The notes beneath the pieces were generated by a model. That model was not told the DNA's origin. It did not search any database and saw only the letters and a program-made list of their open reading frames with translations. This document shows, in pieces, positions 9,234 through 16,865 of a stretch of DNA of 58,020 bases. Both the position numbers and the translations under genes were made by a program. Within the stretch, counting starts at the first letter, position 1, and each line of letters starts with the position of its first letter. The stretch spans positions 1 through 58,020 of the forward strand of contig NZ_AOPO01000023.1 in the NCBI RefSeq assembly GCF_000336575.1, written 5' to 3'. The DNA comes from Vreelandella titanicae BH1 (lineage in GTDB: Bacteria; Pseudomonadota; Gammaproteobacteria; Pseudomonadales; Halomonadaceae).

Positions 9234-9719
9234 ACGAATCACTATTTGGCCGGTGCCATCGGCGGCCTGCTCGCCACCGTCCCCATGACCCTAGCCATGG
9301 AGTCACTCTATCGGCCGCTCCCGCGAAAAGAGCGCTACCCGTTACCGCCGCGTGAGCTCACCCAAAACCTTCTGCAGAAAGTGGAGGCGGATGCGCTATT
9401 AGACGAAGAGCAGCGTGTCGAGCTAAGCCTTGTCAGCCACTTTGGCTATGGTGCCCTCGCCGGGGCGCTATACCCCTATACACGCCAACGAGCCGAGCAT
9501 CCTTTGGTCTACGGCAGCAGCTACGGCGTGGCGATATGGGCAGCGAACTATTTCGGCTGGATTCCGGCGCTGCAAATCCTCCCGCCGCCCCACCGTCAGC
9601 CAGCCAATCGCCGCCGGCTAATGATTGTCGCTCACCTGGTGTGGGGGGCCGGCACCGTATGGATCGGCGAGTGCCTGGCGAACCGACGGGACGTCCCTTC
9701 TCGGCAACGGCTGAACTAG
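9234..9719 (+). CDS. DUF1440-like inner-membrane protein with apparent ACG start
   Basis: The protein has a glycine-rich first helix (AGAIGGLLATVPMTLAM), a conserved-looking LPPREL segment, a second membrane piece (GYGALAGALYP) and further hydrophobic stretches, resembling DUF1440-type membrane proteins of unknown function. The ribosome binding site AAGGAGG at 9222-9228 points to codon 9234-9236, which is ACG, giving MNHYLAGA if initiated there. The next plausible start is TTG at 9246, too far from the site to be ideal. Either ACG is used or an ATG has mutated. The 3' end overlaps the stop of the convergent abiEii remnant by 4 bp. Confidence 0.55.
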   Translation, partial: TNHYLAGAIGGLLATVPMTLAMESLYRPLPRKERYPLPPRELTQNLLQKVEADALLDEEQRVELSLVSHFGYGALAGALYPYTRQRAEHPLVYGSSYGVAIWAANYFGWIPALQILPPPHRQPANRRRLMIVAHLVWGAGTVWIGECLANRRDVPSRQRLN

Positions 9720-10003
9720 CCACGCACCATTTGCAGGTTCGGGACGCGATGGCCCAGATTCTCCTGCACCCGCTTGCTGCCCCAGTTGATGAAGTCGATC
9801 ACCCCGAACTCGTAGCCCTTCGAGTTGATGCCGGGTTCTACTCGGCTAACCGCTACGTGTATCGCACTCTTCGACGCTGGAGCGAATAAAATGTCGAAGT
9901 GCATACGTTCTTTTTCGATGACTTGCCGCATCGCCTTACGTCCAGGTTCTTCCATTGCCATGTCAACTAGCTTGGCAAAGACCCCAGGCTCAATCCTGTC
10001 CAT
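9716..10003 (-). pseudogene. Truncated AbiEii-type nucleotidyltransferase toxin
   Basis: The first 40 residues (MDRIEPGVFAKLVDMAMEEP to HFDILFA) match the beginning of AbiEii-family toxins associated with type IV toxin-antitoxin systems. In the family this is followed by the nucleotidyltransferase core with a GG[TS]S loop and paired acidic residues. Here none of that is present: after HFDILFA comes a 55-residue tail of unknown origin and a stop. With 95 residues against roughly 300 expected, the toxin must be inactive. It overlaps the 3' end of the antitoxin gene by 14 bp, as in intact operons. Confidence 0.65.
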
Positions 10004-10529
10004 GGATCACCTCCACATCTACTAGATACGTATTGCGCCCCACTCTTTTCAGATCTGCCCAGGCAGCGTCAGGCGTCGCCATTTTGAGCGGCCGACCAAT
10101 GTCACGCATGCGCGGCAGCAGCTCGATGATGGGCCTACTTGTATGCGTGAACTCAATGGTTCCATAAGGGGTGCAGTGCGTTCCTTTGCGTCCCGTGGTC
10201 ATAATGGTTAGGCGATCGACGGGGATTTGTGAGATGGCTCCATACTCAGACAAGGCCGACTCCAGCGAGACGTAGCTGTACTCCCCTCGGTGCATGGCCC
10301 GAGCGATTCGTTCCAGCCGGTATGAGTCGGGAGTGCGAGAAAGGGCGTAGCAATAGATGCCCCGGGCAACGCCTTCGAGGATGCCATGCTTACGCAGTCG
10401 GTTGATCCCTTCCTGAAGGGTTTTTGGGTTGTCTTCATGAAATATCTTTGCCAGGTCCTTTAGCGTGAATACGCTTCGCCCGATTTTGTCCCAGCTGTCC
10501 AGTCGCTGCAGAGCTGTCATCTGTTTCAC
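9990..10529 (-). CDS. AbiEi-type antitoxin / regulator
   Basis: 179 residues with an N-terminal winged-helix region (FTLKDLAKIF then LQEGINRLRKHGIL, residues about 20-55) and a C-terminal domain with the ARGIYCYAL and EYSYVSLESALSEYG motifs typical of AbiEi/type IV antitoxins. In this family the N-terminal domain binds inverted repeats in its own promoter and the C-terminal domain is needed to counter the toxin. Its partner downstream is a stub, so the gene now probably acts only as a DNA-binding protein. The 54 bp before the ATG are AT-rich and include a TATATTTATAG stretch that could hold its promoter. Confidence 0.7.
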   Translation of the reverse strand: MKQMTALQRLDSWDKIGRSVFTLKDLAKIFHEDNPKTLQEGINRLRKHGILEGVARGIYCYALSRTPDSYRLERIARAMHRGEYSYVSLESALSEYGAISQIPVDRLTIMTTGRKGTHCTPYGTIEFTHTSRPIIELLPRMRDIGRPLKMATPDAAWADLKRVGRNTYLVDVEVIHGQD

Positions 10530-10703
10530 AGGTGTACACCAAAACTATATATTTATAGTCTAGGCGTACAGAAGTGGGCGCGCAAAAGCTGACCAAGATC
10601 CCTCAGCTACCTATATTTATCGATTGTTCCGATCCTGTGCCAAGAAAGCGATTCACACCAACCTCTCAGGCCGGATGTTTAGAGCCCAGTGCAACAATGA
10701 TTA

Positions 10704-11027
10704 TTAAAGCGAGCGTTTTAGGAATCTGAATATGACATTAGATACAGCGGCTCCCAATAACATCAGGAACAGGATCTCCAGCAGCGGAGTTGTCGTGAGG
10801 CAAGCAGCAATGGCGATTAGGCTGTTTGATTGAGGATGCACCAAAATAGGGGTAAGAAGGCTCTGCCCCATAAATATAATAAAAAGGAAAAAGGTGGTTG
10901 TCGCGAAGGAGAGGATTTTGCTAGGTGCCGTTTGTCTCACCGGCTTGGTAGCGATGGTTTTTCTGGCTTGCCAAATGACTTTTGAGTGATAGCAGGACAA
11001 GCCTGCTGTTGAGTCGGATATAGCCAA
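10704..11027 (-). CDS. Possible two-helix membrane protein, unrecognised
   Basis: A 107-residue frame starting at a TTG with no clear ribosome site. Two hydrophobic stretches (about 42-62 and 71-100) predict membrane helices. No family recognised. Another minus-strand frame (10937-11221) partly overlaps it, so the coding choice in this stretch is uncertain. Confidence 0.25.
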   Translation of the reverse strand: MAISDSTAGLSCYHSKVIWQARKTIATKPVRQTAPSKILSFATTTFFLFIIFMGQSLLTPILVHPQSNSLIAIAACLTTTPLLEILFLMLLGAAVSNVIFRFLKRSL

Positions 11028-11097
11028 CTTAATGGGGTATCAAGTTGGCGGGTTCTTCTTGCTGGTGTGGGCGGTTCTATTTTGGCTTGGCTTCCAG

Positions 11098-11334
11098 CTA
11101 GTTGGTAGTTAACCTCGCCACAAAACATCCGACACAGATTGATCGAGGAAAAGTATCCTGAGTAACATCGACGCCAGTGAAAGCATGGCCCGATGGGGTG
11201 ATAGCGAGTGATCCATCGCACACGACTGAACCCCCTTGCCGCGAGAAGCTCTTCTTCATAACTCCCGTCCTGTTAAGGGCAGAGACCTCATTACCCTGTT
11301 TGATCGATTGAAGCGTGTCGATCGTTGTTGCCAA
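11098..11334 (-). CDS. Possible small protein, 78 residues, unrecognised
   Basis: An open frame with a TTG start preceded by AAGGA. The product has a glycine/cysteine-containing core (GGSVVCDGSL, ICVGCF) that could be a small beta-rich or metal-binding fold. I cannot assign it to a family. It lies in a 830-bp stretch with no well-supported gene. Confidence 0.25.
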   Translation of the reverse strand: MATTIDTLQSIKQGNEVSALNRTGVMKKSFSRQGGSVVCDGSLAITPSGHAFTGVDVTQDTFPRSICVGCFVARLTTN

Positions 11335-11355
11335 TATTCCTTATCGATCTACTCA

Positions 11356-11793
11356 CTACCCATGCATGATTTCTTGAAGCTCATCAAGAGCGGCGTCGAT
11401 AACGAGATCAGGGTCTGTGACTATCAGATCCTGAGGTTTTAGCCCATCGAGATAGCTATTTGCCGACTGGAACCAAAAGGCCATTCCCCACCCGCTTTTA
11501 TCATCTTTGAAGATGCCGATGATTTTCGACATGACGCGGTATGGTCGGTAGCCAGCACCTTTCTCAAGCCCAAACGCAGGATAGTATTCGGTACCATGGT
11601 CGTTAATCGTAAAAATGTCACCTTGTTGTTTCCACTGCGCAGGATGAGCACAGTCACTACGTGAGCTGACGCCTGGCAACTGCAATATCTCATCGACAGT
11701 TAACCAATCGCCGCTTTCCATCACGGCTCGACGCGCTCTTGCTTCCATCTCTGCTTCGCGCAAACTAATTGATGTGGTCATATGTTTAGGCAC
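11356..11793 (-). CDS. Protein related to Xre/MbcA/ParS antitoxin domain
   Basis: 145 residues. An N-terminal helical part with a DNA-binding look (WLTVDEILQLPG, about residues 30-41) is followed by a C-terminal region ending FQSANSYLDGLKPQDLIVTDP, then an Ala/Glu helix. That ending follows the general pattern of DUF2384-type toxin-binding domains (WF..N..L.G..P.DLL..DP). Such proteins often stand alone without a toxin. The preferred start may be the ATG five codons in (MTTSIS). Second protein of this broad kind in the window; the other is at 8202-8945, but the two are not close relatives. Confidence 0.5.
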   Translation of the reverse strand: MPKHMTTSISLREAEMEARARRAVMESGDWLTVDEILQLPGVSSRSDCAHPAQWKQQGDIFTINDHGTEYYPAFGLEKGAGYRPYRVMSKIIGIFKDDKSGWGMAFWFQSANSYLDGLKPQDLIVTDPDLVIDAALDELQEIMHG

Positions 11794-12050
11794 CCTTATC
11801 TTGGGTATGTGTCCTGATCCATTATTCTAGGGATTTTGCAAATAAGCTAGCCAGCGCGTAATTGACAGTCGTGGTAATCGAGGCTAACCATGCATAAGCG
11901 GTCAATGATGGAGAACGACTAACACCTTATTGAGCTCAACCTACTCGTGAGAAAATGAAGGCTAACGGCAACCATCACACGCTCACTTGATAAAATGAGA
12001 CCACCAGTTTACAACCACTCATCTTAAGGGTTATGGCTGCAATTTATCTA
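11794..12050. other. Intergenic region
   Basis: Sequence between the antitoxin-like gene and the end of qatD. It should contain the promoter of the antitoxin-like gene and possibly a terminator region for the qat operon; I found no strong hairpin with a T-run and no gene. Confidence 0.4.
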
Positions 12051-12809
12051 TTAAATGAGACTTGCCGTAGTAGTACAACCCATCTGATCAAGCAATACTT
12101 TGGCATTGCTAATCAATTGATACTGAACATCTATCAATGGCATTGCCCAAGCTTTGCTGAGCAGGCTGGCCGTGATTTCGAAATCCCATGGCATCACGGG
12201 TTGGTCATCTAACTGTGCAAAGGGACCATCACTTTCAGGAACGACCTTTTCCTTCGGAAGCTTTTTGGCCAATGCCTTCCCTGCCGAAGAATTGAAAGCT
12301 GCTGGGCCAATGCTGAACCAGCAGCCTTGCGCAGCGGCGGCTTTAAGCTCCGATACCGTTCCGGTGAACCAATGAAAAACCGGGATACCGTGGTCAGGGA
12401 ACTCTCTAAGTAGCGTTAACACGTCTGGAACCGCCTGCCTCGAATGGATACTGAGCGCACGCCCGCCCAAGTCATGGCATCGCTTCACAGCAGTAGCAAA
12501 AACTTGCTTCTGCTTTAGGTAGCTAGAGGCATACCTCTTGGAGCCATCCAAACCGATCTCACCGACAGCATTGGCGCCATCAATCAGCTCTATGAGAATA
12601 TCCAACTCCTGAAAACGATCGCCAGCGATCTCAGGGTGCAGGCCGGGGCTGATCAACATTGACTCGTGATGACCGAGCACCGAGCTCGTTGCCTGGAAGG
12701 CTTTCGGGCTCGTAGTTACTAGCCAAGTGAATACGTTGCGGCGTAGTGCCTCAGCATGCACTGCCCTTGCTTTGGGATAGAGATCCACGTGGCAATGAAA
12801 ATCAATCAA
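12051..12809 (-). CDS. qatD: QatD, TatD-family metal-dependent nuclease of the Qat defence system
   Basis: 252 residues, a TatD-type amidohydrolase fold. The metal ligands are visible in order: HCH at residues 5-7 (DFHCHVDLY), Glu in VGEIGLD, His in SIHSRQ, His in FHWFTG and Asp in PESDGPF. TatD enzymes are DNases; in Qat this is the fourth gene and is required for anti-phage activity in characterised systems. The start is TTG at 12809, overlapping the qatC stop in the string TTGA, which implies translational coupling. It is the last gene of the operon and appears intact. Confidence 0.85.
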   Translation of the reverse strand: MIDFHCHVDLYPKARAVHAEALRRNVFTWLVTTSPKAFQATSSVLGHHESMLISPGLHPEIAGDRFQELDILIELIDGANAVGEIGLDGSKRYASSYLKQKQVFATAVKRCHDLGGRALSIHSRQAVPDVLTLLREFPDHGIPVFHWFTGTVSELKAAAAQGCWFSIGPAAFNSSAGKALAKKLPKEKVVPESDGPFAQLDDQPVMPWDFEITASLLSKAWAMPLIDVQYQLISNAKVLLDQMGCTTTASLI

Positions 12810-14071
12810 AGCAATTGATCCTGAACAAGGACGGCTTCCAGTTCAGCAAGGCCTTGCTGAAGGACTCGGCGATAGTCGGGGCGTTCCTCAATCGAAGCAA
12901 AGGCCAGTGTGCCACCCAGGAATCGATCCAGTCCTCTCTGCTTGGCATCAAGCACAGCCAGAGCTACTGCCATAGGGTCATCGGGGCCACCGGACTTATC
13001 GCTGCCTACTACTGATGGAAAACGATAGTCGGTGGTATCGGATTCTGGTTCCCACGCCAAGAACGCAGCGCGACGAATCAGGCAAGGTACACAACGACCA
13101 CAGTGCTGACGATTATAAGTCCTGAACCGCCCGCAGCTTGTGGAGTCTGAAGCCAACTCTCTCAACTTCTCTGGATCGAGGCAGCCTCGCATCATCTCGC
13201 CCTTGGTTTGCAAGCGATAAGGCAATACCAGCTCCACAGATATCCCCAGTTCATCAAGCACATCCTGGAGCATGCCAATGAAGAGCGGGTGAGTTGTGCG
13301 TGTACTCAGGCTCGACACTCGTCCAGGTACCAACGGAGGATTAATACAGATAAAGCCATTTTCAGGAATGTAGATCTGCGGCTTTGGCAAATTGATCTTT
13401 GTAGAGGCGAGCACGGCAAACGCGTAGAAAGCCAAGGACCGGGCACGAGTTGACGATTCCCGTACACCTTTGAAACTTATGCCGTGGCTCCACTGATAAT
13501 GTGAGCCAGTGCCTGCCAGCAATTTAGCATAGCGTCGCTGCCGCTCCGAGTCCTTATGCGCAAGCTGGGAAACGAACAAAGGGCGCTTTTCTTCAGTCAC
13601 TAAATTGATGCCCCCAATCAGGCTATCGAGCCCACCTGATAGCAAAGAAACGCAGTCGTTCTGGAGATAGTCACCATCTCCCTGAGGAGGCTTAGCCCCT
13701 GCATCATTAAAAATCAGGGTCCAGTAGTCGCCAGTCAAAATCTTTAGCATTTCCTCAAGATGTTGCTTGAGGGGTACCCACCGCAGTGGTTCACAAAGCC
13801 CTACAGTGAGTTGGATCGTGCGCGTCCACCCGTCTGCACTGGTATTTCTGGGGCTGGCCAAGTCAGCACTACAGACTGCAAGACAAAACTGTACAAAGTC
13901 CCAAACTGCCGGTGATGGCCGGAACCCGACTCGCTTCAGTGTTCCATGCCAACGGTTGGCAATGGCGCCCACACCATTGCGCTTGGCACCTTTGAAATAC
14001 GAGAACACTCTCTCGCCTGCTTGCAGCTGCTGCGGGATTCTTTCCGCCGTGGAGCACAGAATCTTGTTCAT
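12806..14071 (-). CDS. qatC: QatC, QueC-like PP-loop enzyme of the Qat defence system
   Basis: 421 residues. A PP-loop ATP-binding motif, SGGLDS, lies near residue 145, and a cysteine cluster near the middle-to-end (CGRFRTYNRQHCGRCVPC) matches the zinc site of QueC, the enzyme that makes 7-cyano-7-deazaguanine. In Qat systems QatC is thought to carry out a related nucleotide or protein modification; its substrate is not settled. The N-terminal 140 residues are specific to this branch. The ATG overlaps the qatB stop (ATGA) and the 3' end overlaps qatD by 4 bp. The gene looks complete. Confidence 0.85.
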   Translation of the reverse strand: MNKILCSTAERIPQQLQAGERVFSYFKGAKRNGVGAIANRWHGTLKRVGFRPSPAVWDFVQFCLAVCSADLASPRNTSADGWTRTIQLTVGLCEPLRWVPLKQHLEEMLKILTGDYWTLIFNDAGAKPPQGDGDYLQNDCVSLLSGGLDSLIGGINLVTEEKRPLFVSQLAHKDSERQRRYAKLLAGTGSHYQWSHGISFKGVRESSTRARSLAFYAFAVLASTKINLPKPQIYIPENGFICINPPLVPGRVSSLSTRTTHPLFIGMLQDVLDELGISVELVLPYRLQTKGEMMRGCLDPEKLRELASDSTSCGRFRTYNRQHCGRCVPCLIRRAAFLAWEPESDTTDYRFPSVVGSDKSGGPDDPMAVALAVLDAKQRGLDRFLGGTLAFASIEERPDYRRVLQQGLAELEAVLVQDQLL

Positions 14072-14898
14072 TCGGCAAATACCTGCAAAGCGGATTGAAG
14101 GACTGACTGCGCCAAACTCTTAGGGTCCGCATATGAGGCTTTTTTCTCCTCCAAGGTCACCCGTACCTCTGCCCAGACCCATTCCCTTATGTCCGTTCGA
14201 CGTTCTTGAATCTGAGCGGGGTCATGCTTGAGCTTTTCGTAGGTTTGCCCGAGTTGCATATCGATGAGCTGACAGATTTGGTTAGCGATCGTCAGACCAA
14301 TCACCTCAGCAATTTGAGCATCTGTCAGATCAAAAATATCGACATCTGGGTGATTCTCGTAGAGATTGGCTAGCGCATCAGTACCGGAGTCACGCAAAGA
14401 TTCTTCGTCAATACTGCCGGAACCTGAGATGACCTCTTTTAAGACCTCAAGCGCCAAGTCAGAAGCGGAAAGATTAGCCGTCCGACAACGCGCCACCCAG
14501 TCGGTTACCCGCGGATCCGTACCATCCCGAGCTGCTGCGAGGAACTGACCGAGAGCACCAGCCCCTCTCGCCGTGCTACGCATAGTTGAAGCAGCGCGGC
14601 TTGCTCCTCCCATTCCTTTTGACACCATGCTCCGGGTAGCACCACGGAGATTGTCGCGGCTGCCGTTTCTTAGGTAAGAGCCCAGTTGGGATCGTGCAGG
14701 ACCAAAGCGACGATCTGGTGCAATAACATTCTCACCTGCTTGTGAATCACTGGCAGGCGCTCCCTCGACATTATCTTGCTCAGAATCAGATTGGGTTTCA
14801 CCATCAAAGTTGCTTGGTGTCGCTCCATCTGGAGAAAGCCATTCTGGGTCAAAAGGAGAGCCTGAACGGCCACCACTACTGGATGTTGATGTACCCAT
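14068..14898 (-). CDS. qatB: QatB, unknown-function subunit of the Qat defence system
   Basis: 276 residues. The first 100 are low-complexity, rich in Ser, Gly, Arg and acidic residues, with a Gly/Ser/Ala stretch (MVSKGMGGASRAASTMRSTA) like a flexible tail. The rest is helical. There is no known enzymatic motif. I call it QatB from position between qatA and qatC and from this composition, which fits the QatB pattern. The ATG shares one base with the qatA stop (TGATG), so the two are translationally coupled. Because it is read behind qatA, the transposon upstream also removes the native promoter. Confidence 0.75.
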   Translation of the reverse strand: MGTSTSSSGGRSGSPFDPEWLSPDGATPSNFDGETQSDSEQDNVEGAPASDSQAGENVIAPDRRFGPARSQLGSYLRNGSRDNLRGATRSMVSKGMGGASRAASTMRSTARGAGALGQFLAAARDGTDPRVTDWVARCRTANLSASDLALEVLKEVISGSGSIDEESLRDSGTDALANLYENHPDVDIFDLTDAQIAEVIGLTIANQICQLIDMQLGQTYEKLKHDPAQIQERRTDIREWVWAEVRVTLEEKKASYADPKSLAQSVLQSALQVFAE

Positions 14899-16730
14899 CA
14901 GCGCCTCGTATTCAGGTTCAAAATCGCATTTTTAGTAGGCGTAGTCAGTTCGTTTGTTTCACTCCAGCGCTCCAAAACCACACTTGCCCATGCTTGAGCA
15001 CCCAGGGTAGGAATGATGCCAGGGCCAACTTGCTTTAAAGGCGCTTGCTCCAACAAGCTGGCCGCTTTTTTTCCAATTACGGGAAAGGCCTTGCAGCATT
15101 CAATAAGCATCAAGATTTCGTTGTTACGCTTCCAGGTACGCGTAGTGCTGCAGCTCTGCCATGCCTTAAGCATCGCTAGCTCAGTCTGATCCGGCCCGAC
15201 CTTTCGCATAAGATCTGTGAGAGACTGATGCGAGCTTGTTGCTGTCTTCAGAGCATCACGAAGCTTTCTTGAGTCAGGCATCATATTGTCATCACCAAAG
15301 TCCCGAGTACCCGAGTCCCGGCTCAGGTGAAGCAGTGGACGTAAATCTTCTGTACCGAGTGCAGGTGGCAACTGGAGCCACTGACGAGTGAAGGCGTTGT
15401 CCTTAAAGGGCTCGGGCAACTGACCTTTGCTTGCAGCAGCATTCTCTGCTTCAGCAAGGATTTGCAATCGACCGTCATTGTCCGAATGCACCTGTCCAGC
15501 CAGCGCTTCTGCTAGAGCTTCATCACAACGCTCAATAAGGTGCCATTTCGCCAATGCTGCTATATCTAGCTTGATCCCCTGTGGCGCAGAAAGGGCCTCA
15601 CGTAGATAAACCGTGTTTAGGAAGCGCTTCATAAGCCGAGGGTTGGCATTGACTGCTGATGAACGATGAAGAAGTGACGCCAGCCCCTCTGCGAGATTCA
15701 TCAAGCTACGAAATGTGTCGTCTGTTCCGACTAGTTCGTATAGAAACTCTTGATTGATAGTATCGCCTCTCCAGCTGTTTCGCAGCCTCTCGGGAATGAG
15801 CTTGAGAGCGCTTTCGAACTGGTCCCGTGTGAAAGTGCCAGCATTAGTCTCTCGCTCGAGCAGGAGTAATACCAGATAGGCTTTCGCCTCATTGAGACCA
15901 AGCCGCGGAACGTGGAGTGGAACCTGAATAAGCTTATCAAGGTAGTTGGTAGCAACATCGCTCGAAATTCCAGCCCCATCAAAATGCACTTTCACAGCTG
16001 ACTTTATGAAATCGTTGTCGGCTGCAACGACAAATGCGCATCGACGAATGAAAAGCAGCAGGCGAATAGACTCAAGAGTTGAAATTGCGGTTTGAGGAAG
16101 ACAGCGATCTAGATCGTCGACGAAAATTACCAAGGTGATTTCAAGTTCGGCGAGAAGGCTTTCCAAGGTATCTCGGAAGGCCTGGATGTGCGCTGGCATG
16201 GAGAACGGTTCTTTTGGCTTCAGCAAGCCATCAGTCGCCGCTGTGATACCTTCATAATCTACCTCCATCTCTCCTGTTTTTTCTGTCGAGGGGAAGAGAC
16301 CGGCGATGGTGTCAAATGTTTTGCCGAGTGCACCAACTGGAATCCCGGTCGTCAACGTCAGCGCAGCTCCGCCGCTTAGCTGGGCAATTCTTAAGAGATT
16401 GATACGACGCCATAGCTCAGAAGCCTTATCAGCAATGGTTGCATTCTCCTGGGCAAGTCTAACAATCTCATCGCCTACGATCTGAAGCAGAGCACTGCGA
16501 GCGGATTCAAAGTCTTGGTACAGCCATGGGTTAAAAGTGAGAACAACGAAGGTATTTCCTGACTTGTTACCTTCATCAGGTGCCGATACGGAGGGAGCCT
16601 CTAATCGAGCTGCAATCATTTTCACCAAAGAAGACTTACCAGCCCCCCACCCGCCGGAAACGCCAATAGAAATGGGTTCGCCTTTAGCTTGTGTCAGCAT
16701 GCTTGCACAAGCATCAGCCACTACTGTCAT
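14898..16730 (-). pseudogene. qatA: qatA, KAP-type P-loop ATPase, 5' end cut off by transposon
   Basis: KAP-family ATPase with Walker A GGWGAGKSS shortly after the break and Walker B FVDDLDRC. The native gene continues through the duplicated target ACTAC to codons now at 25780-25829; joined, the protein would begin MWHDNETAIDYLNFGV and have about 623 residues. The transposon tip supplies an in-frame ATG (16730-16728), which would give MTVVADACAS and lose only 15 native residues, and the frame is open upstream inside the transposon to 16853. So a near-full-length product is possible, but without its own promoter or a clear ribosome site. KAP ATPases couple ATP hydrolysis to large conformational work; in Qat this is the first subunit. 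Confidence 0.85.
16720..16724. repeat. Left target-site duplication of the mercury transposon (ACTAC)
   Basis: ACTAC directly before the left inverted repeat; the same five bases follow the right inverted repeat at 25780-25784. Five-base duplications are standard for Tn5053/Tn402 transposition. Confidence 0.95.
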
Positions 16731-16749
16731 TTTCAGAAGACGACTGCAC
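16725..16749 (+). repeat. Left terminal inverted repeat (tni end)
   Basis: Starts TGTCATTTTCAGAAGACG. It matches the right end (25755-25779, read on the other strand) at 22 of 25 positions, differing at position 16 and at two adjacent bases near position 20. TniA binds such ends. Read on the minus strand, its first six bases provide ATGACA, an in-frame start for the truncated qatA. Confidence 0.95.
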
Positions 16750-16865
16750 CAATCAACGAGACATGAAGCCTGCTGTGCATACGGCTCCTGACAGCCCGAT
16801 ATCAGGACTCCTCTGCACGAAACTCGTCTATGCTCAATACTCGTGTGCACCAAAGCGAGGCGAGC

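Noticed and set aside
10937..11221. Minus-strand open frame of 94 residues
   Set aside because: Overlaps two other weak frames, has no ribosome site, and its product has the Arg/Pro/Cys-rich look of a shadow frame.
11098..11334. PAAR-type type VI secretion tip protein
   Set aside because: The glycine/cysteine core only loosely recalls PAAR motifs; the repeated structure of the family is absent and no secretion genes are near.
12746..14123. Several plus-strand frames opposite qatC
   Set aside because: They lie antisense to a well-supported gene with coupled starts and show no recognisable domain.
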